Shown here: positions 1-11,002 of the stretch, piece after piece | How positions within the stretch are numbered: the first letter of the stretch is position 1 | Layout: each line of letters begins with the position of its first letter | Assembly (NCBI GenBank): GCA_016256075.1 | Contig: SDVU01000002.1 | Span: forward strand, 1-37,850 | DNA length: 37,850 nt | From: Dictyocoela muelleri | Lineage: Eukaryota; Microsporidia | Reading direction: 5' to 3' | Notes under the pieces: model-generated | Databases searched by the model: none | What the model saw: only the letters and a program-made list of their open reading frames with translations | What the model was told of the DNA's origin: nothing | Made by a program: the position numbers and the translations under genes

Positions 1-77
1 TTGAAAATTGAAAATTGAAAATTGAAAATTGAAAATTGAAAATTGAAAATTGAAAATTGAAAATTGAAAATTGAAAA
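1..77. repeat. TTGAAAA heptamer tandem repeat
   Basis: About eleven near-perfect copies of the 7-bp unit TTGAAAA run from the first base. The array is cut by the window edge, so its full length is unknown. It grades into low-complexity AT DNA that still holds scattered AAATTGAAAA motifs. It is a simple minisatellite with no visible coding role. Confidence 0.9.
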
Positions 78-1149
78 GATAAATAAAAATAAAGTAATAG
101 GATCTAAAATTTAGAGCTTCAAAAAGATTCTAAGATTTTATATAAAATAAAAAAAACATAAAAATTGAAAATCTAAATTTAAAATTAAATTTAAAAAAAT
201 TTAAACTAAGAAAAAATTAAATTAAAATATTAAAATTGGCAATGTTTAGCAATAAAATTTATGAATAAAAAAGCAATAGAAAATATAATAGAAAAAGATA
301 TAACACTCATGGATAAAAATATTTTTACAACTTTACATCATTTCGACTTAATAAAAATTTTAAAAACTGGCTAATCTTTAAATGAACTGATGAAAATTAC
401 ACACTTAGGTAAAATCAATTAAAAATTTTTTAATAATTAATGTAGTTTTCAACGGCACTTTCGAAACTGTAAAAAAAAAGCTCTAAAGAACGAAATTTAT
501 CGGAAATAATATATTATAGATTAATTTCTAATTAAATGCATTGATACAGATGATAAGACGCGAGGTGTTAAAAAAAAATGGTAAATAGAAAAAAAATATA
601 AAGGAAGGCTTTTGTAGTATAGTGGTTTAGATCGTAAATATAAATGAGAAATCAAATACTTATATATAAAAAAAAATTTAGAAATTGAGTATTGTGGAAG
701 ATTATTACGTTTTAGTAATGCCAATTCTCTTATTTTAGATAAGAGTCCTTTAATTTACATGTATGCAAGCCATATGTATGAAGTACAAATAATGTAGAAA
801 TGGTAATTTTTTTCAAACCTTCAGAAAAACAGAATGTTTCCTTATATGAGATATTTTGAACATCTTAATTCTAAATATAAGTTACTCGAAAATACATTGA
901 TGTGTCGTAATAAATTTTAAACAGAAGATATAGTAAATTTTTTTAAGACTTCGAATATGTAATTGTTATAGAAAAATGTAAGATTTATGAATCCTCTATA
1001 GCAGATGTCCTAAAACTTTTTTTACTACGGACCGGTCGAAGTGTAAAAAAAAATTTGACCAGTCAAATTATAAAAAAATTGCGGCAAATAAATTATATAC
1101 ATTTATTTATAATTCAAAATTGAAATTATAATTCCTTGAAACATAAACT
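78..1149. other. AT-rich DNA, nothing recognised
   Basis: This stretch is very A+T-rich. The only open frame is a short, low-complexity minus-strand one rich in F, Y and L (521-724), which I read as chance. I see no domain, tRNA or repeat matching the rest of the window. Confidence 0.5.
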
Positions 1150-1606
1150 TATATTTTTACATAGTAGTAAATACTCTTGTTTGTAAAAATTATGCATCGG
1201 TGTTCTAATCTGACTGACATCACTTTAATAAATAAATAAGGTTAACATTAAGCGATCAATAAGCATATAACTATAGTATTAATATACAGTTGTTCAGTGT
1301 GGTATGGTTTATTAAGTTTCGTTCTAATATGAAATAAAACAGAAGAGACTATTGTGGGCTTATGATGACTGTAAAAGCGTATATTTGCAGAAAGTTGCTT
1401 GTATGAAAACATGATACAGCCTCTAATATTCCTATCCGGCCGAGTTTATAAAGTTTATAAATCATATAAAACCTGAGCTTCTGCGTTGCTTTATAGAGCG
1501 TATTATGTGAACACGGGGAACTAAAGATATTGAGACTATGGTAGGAGACAACTTTTCGGTAAAGCAAGGATAGATGTTGTAAACATTTAATGTGAATATA
1601 TATATT
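1150..1606 (+). mobile_element. tRNA-derived SINE, copy 1
   Basis: This is a plus-strand copy of a repeat seen seven times in the window. The head carries an eroded A-box region (1160-1180) and a B-box-like GGTGTTCTAATC (about 1199-1210), followed by the family signature GACATCACT. The body keeps ATTAATATACAGTTGTTC, a TTCTAATATGA block and GAACACGGGGAACTAAAGAT. The copy closes with the family tail AGATGTTGTAAACATTTAAT (about 1573-1592). It encodes no protein. A minus-strand open frame of 128 codons across it (1349-1735) is a chance frame. It is diverged from the best copy (11003-11459), so it is an old insertion. Confidence 0.7.
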
Positions 1607-2411
1607 TAGCGAACCAGATAAATTTTTCTCACCGTAATGGAAAAATTTTTTTACTGACAAACATTTTTTCTCCCACGGATCAGAGGTTTCCGACAACTGC
1701 TCTATAGTAGGACATTTTTTATGCAGAAATAACAATACATATTTGTTTTTAACATCTTTACCTTTAGAATTAAACTCAACGGGGATCTTTTTTAACGTTC
1801 TAAGAGTAAGACAAATAGCTGACTGTCATATAATAAAATAACTATTGCAATACATAAATGAATTTTTTTTTATAGATTATACAACCATTAATCTATATTA
1901 TTTTAGTCTTTTTATAGTGCTTCTATGATGGAAAAATATGTCTTAGCGGTATTTTTATACAATATAGAATTAGCTATATTTATTTTTGTACAATTTGATA
2001 TTTGATAATTTTAAATTTTTTTAACAAAATTTATTTGAAACAATTTTTTATTGGATTTTAAGCTTTTTAAATTCTTAATATGTACTTTTATTTTATTTTT
2101 ATTTTTTTTTTGTGTGATTATAAATTTTTTAAATTTAAACTACAAAACAAGCAATTCTCATATTTATTTTTTATTTAAATTTAAGTTTAAATTTTAAATT
2201 TTTAAGACTTAATTAAAATTATAATTTTTTTTAATTTTTTATTTTTAATTTTTTATCTTTAATTTTCAATTTTGTATTCTTAATTTACATTTTGCATTTA
2301 TATTTTTTCTATTTTTTTATTTTACAATTCTTTGTTTCTTTTAATTTTTAAATTTTTAGACAATTTTAATTTTTAATTTTTTAAGGTTTAATTTTTTTAT
2401 TGTTGTTATAT
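1607..2411. other. AT-rich low-complexity DNA, nothing recognised
   Basis: Long poly-T and TTAATTTTT-type stretches dominate, especially 2080-2400. There is no coding potential and no match to the other repeats. Its TTTTCAATTTT words resemble the complement of the heptamer array at 1-77, but only as low-complexity similarity. Confidence 0.5.
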
Positions 2412-2865
2412 TAATATTTATATTACGTGCGGAGACCATGTATTGTTCCCAACCCGGTGTTCTCTCGAAACATAGTATGTAGTCATTTAGTTCCTGGTGC
2501 TCCATAATACGTCGCCTCCAAAGCTACTTAAAAGCTTAATTACATACATGATATTTGTCGTATCAATGACATAGCAGAATACAGTTAATGCGTCGCTATT
2601 GAATAAGTTTATATTTTACTACTTTTTTCTCAGATTCGTAGCCGCAATATCTTACAAACCCAGAGAAGTCACCTCGATTTTACAATAAAAAATTATAATA
2701 TGTCCATATCAGCTATACAAACTTAAAAACTAAATATTATTTCAATATTTATATAGTTTCTTTGACCTCTTAAAGTCATTTACTCATAATATATTAACAA
2801 GTGACGTCAGCGGGATTTGAAACATGATACAATAATATTAAAAGAGTTACAACAGTGATATCTGG
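2412..2865 (-). mobile_element. tRNA-derived SINE, copy 2
   Basis: Minus-strand copy of the SINE family. Read on the minus strand, the head has a B box close to GTTTCAAATCCCG (near 2810-2822) followed by CTGACGTCAC. An eroded A-box region lies near 2845-2865. The tail at 2412-2440 reads CATGGTCTCCGCACGTAATA, equivalent to the GTCAGCATGTAATA end of the other copies. The shared block GAGAACACCGGGTTGGGAA lies at 2445-2465. Head-to-tail length is about 455 bp, close to the best copy. Confidence 0.7.
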
Positions 2866-3510
2866 TCATAAGAAAAATTTTCAAATTAAAGTCTCCAATT
2901 TTTCGTTATTTTATTTTTTTTATTTTGTTTTTTGAATCAAATCACAGCTTTTAAATTTTTAGTTTCTTATTTTTTGATTTTTTCTATTTTTTTCTTACAT
3001 TACTTTATATTCAATTCGAATATTTAAATTAAAATTTTAAGATTATATTTTCAACCTAAATTTTTTATATTATCTTTTTTTTATTTTTTTATAATTATTG
3101 ATTTTACCTTTTTCCCAATTCCATTTCACTTTTTAATATTTAATTTTTTGTCAATTTTTTGATTATTTAAATATTTAGTTAAAATATTATTCTGTCATAT
3201 TCATAATTTTCTAAATTATTATTTTCTTTTACGAATATCGGTATTTTTTTTTTATTTCCCGCCTTCTTTAATGATTTTTTTTCTTCAAATTTATAATTAC
3301 CCTGTAAATAAGATAAATCTTTTGAGAATATTTTATTAATATTTTATAATTATATTATTTTTAGATAATTTATAAATTATATATTTTATTCTCATATTAA
3401 TTATTAGATAATTTATAAATTATATTACGATAATATTTTTTATTTAAAATTATTTTATATATTGAGATTATATTTATGCATTTTTATTTTTATTATTCGA
3501 TATATATATA
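2866..3510. other. AT-rich spacer, nothing recognised
   Basis: Low-complexity T-rich DNA (2900-3300) followed by ATTATTAGATAATTTATAAATTA-like short repeats (3360-3430). I see no gene or element here. Confidence 0.5.
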
Positions 3511-3875
3511 GGCAATTGAGTCGTTTTGAGGAACAAATTTTTTGAAAAAAAATGTAATTGTAGGAGAATTAAATGCAATTAAAATAAAATCAATTTATTC
3601 CTTGTCTTTTGTAATTAAAAATTATATTTTATGAGAAGAGGGATAATTTGTCTTTGAGATCGGGCAATCTTGTGTTTTTTATAATATTTGATTGATCGAT
3701 ATTAAAGACAATTGACTTCTTATGAATAAAATACAATTTTAAATTACAAAAGACAAGGACCAAATTAATTTTTTTCTAATTGCATTTAATTTTCCTTACA
3801 ATTTTATTTTTTTAAATCAAAAAATTTGTCCTCCTCTCTCCTTTCCCTCCCCCAAAAAAAAACAACTCAATCACC
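3511..3875. mobile_element. MITE, 365 bp with long inverted repeats
   Basis: The two ends are inverted repeats. The left end reads GGCAATTGAGTCGTTTTGAG; the right end, read inward on the other strand, is GGTGATTGAGTTGTTTTT. Homology continues inward about 130 bp on each side through TTGTAATTG/TTGTAAGGA, GAATTAAATGCAATTA and CCTTGTCTTTTGTAATT. Both termini abut ATATATA, which could be a target duplication but is uninformative in this base composition. It has no coding capacity. GG...CC termini with a duplication of 7-9 bp would fit Merlin better than Tc1, but that is a guess. Confidence 0.7.
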
Positions 3876-6734
3876 ATATATAATATAAATATATTTTAAA
3901 AAATAAAAAAAATAATAATACGTAATGTGAAAAATTGTACTTAGTCGCACAATACGAGCTTCGGTAAATCTACAATCTTATAACTATACTATATAAAAAA
4001 TGTATAAATAAAATAAACAATAGAAATTTCTTTTTTAAGTATTTATATATTTTCACATAAATTTAAACAATTATGTTAGATAGCAGTCGAGTATTAATCC
4101 GAAATGACTAGTTATTATGTGTAGTGTTCTACACTAATGTAACTAATTTTTATAAAATAAATATATAAATATTATACTCTGTAAAATTGTATAGAAATAA
4201 ATCTCTTATAATATGTTATACATTTTAGTTCGCAAAAGATAATAGTTTTATATCTCCGCGTGTATTATGAGTGCTGCTATTCTCACAAGGGTGTCTTAAA
4301 TTCTTATTTGATTGTAAATGCGTCTATAAAACCTATATCGCAGATATAACGGACTGTAATAATCTAGAATCTTAAGAAAAAAAAACGTTGTCTCTTTTGA
4401 CACAGATCTATTTTTTGACAATATATGACGATTAGATTACTTTTTTCCTCTCTTATATTTTTTTATATTAAAGAAATGTAATAAATGTCCCTAATAATAT
4501 TATTTTTATAAAAATTGGCCTAGAAATTACCGGTATCTATCCTTACTCTAAAGAGATTATGAAGCTCTGTTTATATTCAAATCGACATATCAATTTTGTT
4601 TATAAATCATGTACGCATAGTTATATTACAAATAATCAAAAAATTTTGCGTATTTTACCTAGTTTACACTAGCCTTAAATACGTTTCCGAAATATGCAAA
4701 TATTATAATATTTTTTGCAGTATAATTATTACCTCTAAAATATAATTTTTGCAGAAAGCATGGATATACATTCAGATAAGAGGTCGAATTAGTGATAATT
4801 AAAATCACTAGGATTTAAACATTATACAGTATACAGTAATATATTTTTGATTATCTAGAATAGTAAGTAATTACAAAAGACGTAATATAACCCTTCTCGT
4901 TTGTAAAAATTGAAAGCATAAAAGCCTTGGAAGGTTTAATATTTGGTATATAATCATAGTACGATTTATATTTTGCGAGTGTTATTTAACGTCATTGAAA
5001 TTATTCGACTATAAAAAAATAACAACCCAGCAAAAACATGACTAGTACTTTTATTGTAATAACAACGAGTATATATGATAGCGTTCTATTTTTTAATTAT
5101 AACATCAAAATAATTTATAATCTTTTTAAATCGATTTAAACTTTTATTTATCTTAAAAATATTCACGGGTGAAAAACAGGGGCTATCAATTGTTTGAGTG
5201 AAATTATTTGATTCGTCAAGATCTATAAATTTTTCGAATAAAAACTATTTGAGATATTATTCTATTTCTTGCTAGTTAGACAGTGTGAGCTTTCTGCTTA
5301 TCGCTTTACAGTGTTTATCTGAACGAATGTTTTCTTCATTTATTGATCTAATGTGCACGCCCGGTTGGGTAATGTTCAAAAAATCTTAATAAGATACTTT
5401 TTAATACATATACATACAATTGCCGGTGCAAGTTCGTGTCCCCGGGCATGGGTAAGGGCCCTACCCTAGATCATTTTTTTTTATGAAAAAATAATAAAAT
5501 TCAAAATCAATAAAAAAGATTAAGAATTGATTTTTTATTAATAAAACCACATGAAATTGGTACCACACTTCTATTTCTTTATATTACATGTTCTTACGAG
5601 AAATATCACAATCATTGGCGATTCCTTTTGTGAGTCATCATTTATGAATTATAAAATCGCAAATAATATACTATGTAAGGCTTAAAAGGCACAAATTTTT
5701 TTTCTCCAAAAAAATAGACAATCGTTCACTAAATTTCGTATCAGAACAACAACAACCTCAAAATAAATAACAAGCATCAGGTAAGAGTTACAATAGGCTG
5801 GAGAGAGATAGGTACTAGTTACTATACGGGTTTGTCGATCAGAGCCACATTAAAAATACGATAAGATAAAATTTTTATGATATTTAATAACCTCGAAATA
5901 TTTTTTTTCGATATACTTTTTTTCCAAATTAGGGAAATAAAATAGACGAAATCGAAAGGGGATTTAAATGTCTAATGTCATAAAAATTTGCTTAAATTTA
6001 AAAAAATATTTTTTATTTTGTCGTGACTTCGGGGATAGAATAACTCTTCGAAAACCAGCATTTAACATCTTGTGGTATAAATTATTCACCGATAAGATAC
6101 TTGAAGGCTGATTTGTATCAATAAATTTTTTTGGTTACTGTTGATTTTTGTTTTTAAAAATTTCCCTGCATACTTTGTCAAAGTTCTAAATTTTTAAAAT
6201 CTCTTTAAGATTGTGTGGCCGATAAAAATTCTGCCCTGGCACACGGACTTGCTTTCGATTGCTTATCTGTAGACGTCTTCGATTATATTTATAGTATAAA
6301 AAAACTAGTCAATTCTTCGATTTTTTATGGCTTTACTGTTTATAACCACTTTGTAAATATTAAAAAATAAAATACGGCGATTTATCTTTAGAAAATTCTG
6401 TAAATCTGCTACAGTCCTATTATCGAATAAATATCGAATGATTGACATGAAAAATATGTTATTAGATACTTGTACATTATAAAAGACATTCTCATACTGA
6501 AACTAATCATAGAAAAGCATCTCATCGTAACGGTTGTATATTACAATATTTTTTAAAATATCAATACAACATCGAGTGAGTCCTATCTTGCTATTTTAAT
6601 TTGGCAATTTAAATCAACACATCGAAAAAAAAAATTATATCGATTTAAAATACCACATTAGATGTAGATGATTTATTATTTATAAAAAATAAATCTTTTA
6701 AGAGTTCAGTTCGATTCAAAGTCGAAATATTCTA
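3876..6734. other. Unassigned AT-rich DNA
   Basis: Nearly 2.9 kb with no reading frame above background and no match to the repeat families found elsewhere. The only islands of normal complexity are near 5340-5475, a tRNA-like remnant listed separately, and short stretches at 5800-5850 and 6220-6290 that I cannot assign. It may hold fully decayed elements or host spacer. Confidence 0.4.
5355..5460 (+). other. tRNA-like remnant (Pol III boxes)
   Basis: GCCCGGTTGGGTAATG near 5361 looks like a 5' acceptor strand plus a degenerate A box. AGTTCGTGTCCCCGGGC near 5431-5447 looks like a degenerate B box followed by a 3' acceptor strand. GCCCGG can pair with CCGGGC. The T stem does not pair, so this is not a working tRNA. 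A near-palindrome, GGGTAAGGGCCCTACCC, follows directly. It does not match the body of the SINE family seen elsewhere in the window. Confidence 0.2.
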
Positions 6735-6757
6735 ATTTTTGTTATAAAAATTGTATT

Positions 6758-6960
6758 CTGTGCAAATTGTGTGGCAGATTTTACATTTGATTGAAAAGGG
6801 GTTTGAAAAATTTGATTTTTTATTATAAAATTTTATTAAAAGCCTCACTGCAAATTGTGTTCCACTTTAAAATTTTATTTTAATATTAAAAAATAAAAAA
6901 AAACAATTTTTAACTTTAAAATTAATAGAGTGTTCGGCTCGCTGCATATTGTGTTCCACT
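6758..6960 (+). repeat. Left terminal inverted repeat of integrase element
   Basis: Read forward, this arm contains GGCAGATTTTACATTTGATT, then TGAAAAATTTGATTTTTTAT, CTGCAAATTGTGTTCCACTT and GCTCGCTGCATATTGTGTTC. The same order appears on the complementary strand at 10402-10219. The repeated motif [CT]TGCAAATTGTGTTCC could be a transposase-binding subterminal repeat; that is inference. Confidence 0.65.
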
Positions 6961-7561
6961 TAAAAATTGTGTTTTTTTATTAAAATTATTTGTTTGTCTT
7001 AAGGAACCACAACAATACGGAGAATAGTAAACATTGAAAATGAATCAAAGAGATAACATAATAGTATTTTTAATAAGCAATGTTTATCCTAAAGGAATGA
7101 ATACAGTCGAAAAAAATGTTTTAAAACGAATGTGTTCTAAATTTAAACATGTGCTAAATACACTATATTACAAAATCAATGGTGAATATAAAATTTTTAT
7201 TTGCAGATATGAAATCAATTTAAATTTAATACCAAAAAATATAAAAAAACAATTTTTTAATCCAAAATTTTCAAGTATGCGGCTCGCTGCAAATTGTGTT
7301 CCACTTTAACATTGTTTTTTTTATTAAAATTTATTTTTTTTATGTCAAGAAACTACAGCAATGGGAAGAATAGTAAACATTGAAGATGAAACAAAGAGAT
7401 TAATCATAATAGTATTTTTAATAAGCATTTTTATTCTGAAGAGAATGATACAGTCAAAAAAAGTTTTTAAACGAATGTGTTCTAAATTTAAACTTGTACG
7501 AAATATACTATATTACAATATCAATGCTCAATATAAAATTTTTATTTTCAGATCTGAAATC
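6936..7561 (+). repeat. Tandem duplication, two units of about 281 bp homology
   Basis: Unit 1 (6936-7217) and unit 2 (7281-7561) align along their length. Both start GGCTCGCTGC and include GAATAGTAAACATTGAA, ATAGTATTTTTAATAAGCA, CGAATGTGTTCTAAATTTAAA and an AGATNTGAAATC end. Each unit holds a short open frame with the shared residues KRMCSKFK and YKIFI. These appear to be the N-terminal segment that precedes the integrase zinc-binding domain. The first unit thus looks like an internal duplication of the start of the gene. Unit spacing is 345 bp. Confidence 0.75.
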
Positions 7562-7564
7562 GAA

Positions 7565-8380
7565 AATTAAAGGTATACTAAGAAATGCGCACGAACTTCA
7601 TCACATTGGTTCTAGAGGGACATCAGAAAAAATATATGTAATACAAACTATGGCATTTTTTATGAGGATGTAAATGAATATATCGTTACTTGTGAAAATT
7701 GTAGCCGAGAAAGGCGCCCCTCTGTTTATAATATAATAACACAAATAATTCAATCATATCAAAGAAAAAGATTAATTGGGACATAATCGACACGAGCGTT
7801 TATAGATCTCATAATAATGATTTAATATATTTTCAGTGTTTTAGATTCAATTTCCAAATTCGCCTGAAATTTTCTAGCAACAAGAGAAGATGCCGCAACT
7901 TTTTCTGAAATTTTAAATACCCATTTATTTATATAAAAAGAGAATTTGGGATCCACGCTGATAATGGCGGAGAGTTTGTTTAATTTATCTGTTGAGAATA
8001 CATAAAAGAATTATGGATGCGTGAGTAATATATGACGTTAAAATCCCCAGTCACATGACCAAATTGAACGATTCAATAGAACTCTTAATAAAAGATTGAG
8101 AAGATGTATACTTATTGAATATTTCAACTGGAAGAATTATCTTGATAAAGTTGTTTATGAGTATAATAATATAACTCATTCAGCAACCAATTGAAGCCTA
8201 TTGTTTTGTTTAAAGGATTTATAACGGATGTAATAAAAAAATAAGTTAAGGTGGCATATCAATAGAGTATGATGCTAGAATACGATTTTCTGATTATGTT
8301 CATAGGTATAGAAGATAGAACGAAATACGACAAGAGATGTTATATTTGTTGAATCGAAGTATTATTAGTAAGGCCCTTTA
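7565..8380 (+). pseudogene. Retroviral-type integrase remnant
   Basis: The remnant shows an HHCC-type N-terminal zinc domain (ELHHIGSRGT near 7587-7616 and a CENC-type cysteine pair near 7690-7705). It also shows pieces of the DDE core: WDIIDT near 7780, IHADNGGEF near 7950-7978, and QIERFNRTL near 8060-8086. The region beyond the core includes RIRFSDYVHRYRR near 8280. Integrases of this type in microsporidia are often annotated as KRAB-A domain-containing protein 2-like. No polymerase accompanies it. It is broken, with several breaks, and not expected to be active. Confidence 0.75.
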
Positions 8381-8652
8381 ATTTATCTTATGCACGTTGC
8401 TAACCTCTCGATTTCAATTATTATGAAGATTATTTTGACGTATTATCTACTAACAGAGACAACTTTCAATAAAAAATAAAAAAAAACATCTGAAATTATT
8501 GATGCCAATATGAGATGTTTATAGAACAATAATAAAAAAATTTCCCATGATTTATGATTGCCGTTTTTTTATCTTTTAAATGCAAATTCTAATTTTAAAA
8601 TTTTTATTTTTTTTGTTTTTTTCAAAAATATCTTTTTATAAAGATTTATATA

Positions 8653-10213
8653 CAGTCCATTTCATTATTATAGACCCATCATTTCATTATAATAGACCCA
8701 TCATTTCATTATTATAGACACATTATTTCATAACTCTTTTTGATAAATTTAAAATAATTAGATAGTAATATCTAGTATTGGCAGCACAAAAAAACGCCGG
8801 AGTCGTTTTTAAGAACTGCTTTCTGTTGAAAAAATCTTAAAAATGCCGGGAAATTTGTTTTTGAAATAAAAAATAAATTTTCTTTGGTAAAAACTTAAAC
8901 ATTATAAATTCGGTACTGTTCTATTATGGAGTACTATAAAAATGCTATGTGAAAAAACTTACTAAAAACTGAAACTTACAATCATGTGAGATATATTGTG
9001 ACACTCTTGCAAATGTTACTAAAATCTTTTAATATTGTATATTTACTTCTTTTTAGCGATCATACCCTACGGGTATGATCGATAAAAAGAAGTAAAAAAA
9101 CAATATTAAAAGATTTTAAAAACATTTGCAGAAGTGTCACAATATATCTTACATGATTGTAAGTTTCAGTTTTTAGTAAGTTTTTTCACATAGCATTTTT
9201 ATAGTACTCCATAATAGAACAGTACCTATGCACTCATAAAAAATATAAATTACATAAAGATTCATAGAAAAAAATTTTTTTTACAATAGTTTAGATACAC
9301 CAACCTCACCCCTTAAAAATAAAATACTATTTATTAGATATGAGACCACGTGCTTCATTTGAAAAAAACCTTCATAAAAAGTATTAGCTATATCATATAA
9401 TAATTCTTTATAAAGCCTAAATTCTCATTTTTTTTTTAAAAAATATTTCTAAATTTGTAATTTTTAAAAGTATAATTTTATAAATAAATGTAAAATGTAT
9501 AGTTGTAAATTCTTATAAAAATATAATTTTTAATAGAAAAAAAGCTTCATCTTTTTGAAATGCTTTTCTATATTTGTAAAGATGTATCTAATATGTAATA
9601 TAACCGAAAAACATGATTTGTTGACTATAAATTTATTCATAATAATAAAGTAGAGAAAATGGTGAATATTACGCGGTTTGAAATCTTGAATATGGGTTTT
9701 CGAAAGATTGTGGTATATTGATGTGGTAATTGCTTTACAACATTTATTATTTGTATAAAATCAGGTTAAAAATATCTGATTTTACCAAAGTGTAATAAAT
9801 ATCGGTATGTCTAGAATATTAATATTTTTAAACATTATAAACCATATTAATACCTCTATTCATTATAAATAGTAATTAATTTTTTTCTAAATTAATTCTT
9901 TGATTATGAAATAATTTACCTTTTAAAGTTTTTTATCATTTATTTTTTTTATCATAATATTAATTTTTTTTAAATAACTTGCTTGATTTTAAATAAAATT
10001 TCCCGGCATTTTTACGAATTTCTCAACGTAAAAGCAGTCCGTAAAAACCCTCCGGCGTTTTAACGACTGCCTAATGATGGGTTTTTAATAATGAAATAAT
10101 AGGTCTATTATAATGAAATAATGCGTCTATAATAATGAAATAATGCGTCTATAATTATAAAATTTTACTTCTATAATAATGAAATGGTGTGTCTATAAAA
10201 ATGAAATAGACTG
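8653..10213. mobile_element. TA-flanked foldback element with tandem-repeat ends
   Basis: The element is bounded by TA on both sides (8651-8652 and 10214-10215). It begins CAGTCCATTTCATTATTATA; read inward from the right it begins CAGTCTATTTCATTTTTATA. Within each arm a unit of about 22 bp, TTTCATTATTATAGACCCAT, repeats 3 times on the left and 5 to 7 times on the right. Further in, both arms carry AAACGCCGGAG, ACTGCTTT and ATGCCGGGAAATTT (8795-8875 left, 10000-10070 right). The TA duplication and CAGT start indicate a Tc1/mariner-like non-autonomous element. It sits inside the integrase element and carries a further palindrome at 8916-9222. It has no coding capacity. Confidence 0.8.
8916..9222. 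mobile_element. Nested palindromic MITE, 307 bp
   Basis: A nearly perfect inverted repeat centred near 9069, on CATACCCTACGGGTATG. Arms start CTGTTCTATTATGGAGTACT at both ends and are flanked by TA at 8914-8915 and 9223-9224. Arm identity is very high by eye, so insertion or replication of this copy is younger than its diverged host element. As RNA it would fold into one hairpin of about 150 bp. Confidence 0.8.
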
Positions 10214-10218
10214 TAATG

Positions 10219-10402
10219 GAACACAATCTTCAGCGAGCTGCATATTTGATAATTTTAAATTTAAAAATGGATTTTTTTATATTCATTAATATTTAATTTA
10301 AATTAAAAAAGTATAACACAGTTTGCAGTAGGATTTTAATATTTTTATTATTAAAAATCAAAAATTTTTCAACACTTTTTAATCAAATTTAAAATCTGGG
10401 CA
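10219..10402 (-). repeat. Right terminal inverted repeat of integrase element
   Basis: On the minus strand this region reads GCCCAGATTTTAAATTTGAT, TTGAAAAATTTTTGATTTTT, CTGCAAACTGTG and AGCTCGCTGAAGATTGTGTT, matching the left arm at 6758-6960 in order. It begins five bases after the palindromic element that ends at 10213. Confidence 0.65.
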
Positions 10403-11002
10403 CAGAAATTGTAGAGGTACACTATTTGTAGTAACAATTATCACGTAATTACTCCGCAATATTCACTGTATAATTTCCATTATGTAAGCTGACCTCACTA
10501 TAGATATTTATTGTCGTCAGTAACGAACGTAAATATAAAAATATGTAGAAATTTATAATTTCAAAGCTGAGAATTAATTAATATTGAGACTAATAATATT
10601 ATAAATTTTGATTTCCTTGCATAAACTTTGTTTTGCTTATCAAACTTTTTCCCATAGCTGGTATCTAAATAAAGCCATGTCTTTTTTTGTTAGAATATCG
10701 ACGAGTATCAACTACGAATAACAGCTTTATACGCGATTTTATTCATTTAATGACTCCCTAAATTTACATAATAAATGGCTCGTTTATAATTTTTGCTATT
10801 TCGCTTTTTTGCACAATATTCGTAGCTGCAATAGTATTCCACCTAAATTGGTCCGTTTTCTTCATTGTCATATATACTAATTCCTAACCTGCCTTACACT
10901 AGAACATATTTATTTAATTTAAATTACATAGCAATATCACATAATGTCATTCAAATTATATATTATAGTCACGCCATTAGAATTTAAATCTTATAGTTTA
11001 AT
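10403..11002. other. AT-rich spacer, nothing recognised
   Basis: No motif, gene or repeat match. A plus-strand open frame of 71 codons that begins at 10944 runs into the neighbouring SINE and is a chance frame. Confidence 0.5.

Larger units (their letters stand above)
6735..10430 (+). mobile_element. TIR-bounded integrase element, broken, Ginger/KRBA2-like
   Basis: About 200 bp of sequence at 6758-6960 recurs inverted at 10219-10402, and a retroviral-type integrase remnant (7565-8380) lies between the two on the plus strand. No reverse transcriptase, gag or direct LTRs are visible. That architecture matches cut-and-paste integrase transposons (Ginger and KRBA2-like) better than an LTR retrotransposon. 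Subterminal CTCGCTGCAAATTGTGTTCC motifs recur three times on the left and once inverted on the right. A palindromic TA-flanked element (8653-10213) is inserted just inside the right terminal repeat. The element is an old fossil with several breaks. Confidence 0.6.

Noticed and set aside
1349-1735. Minus-strand open frame of 128 codons
   Set aside because: It runs antisense across SINE copy 1 and past its end, shows no domain, and the family is otherwise non-coding. Chance frame.
1-2400. Inverted arms between 1-230 and 2150-2400
   Set aside because: The similarity is only poly-A/poly-T low-complexity words; no specific extended pairing.
7034-7570. Two short plus-strand open frames as independent small genes
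   Set aside because: They are tandem copies of one segment that leads into the integrase remnant, so they are pieces of that element, not separate genes.
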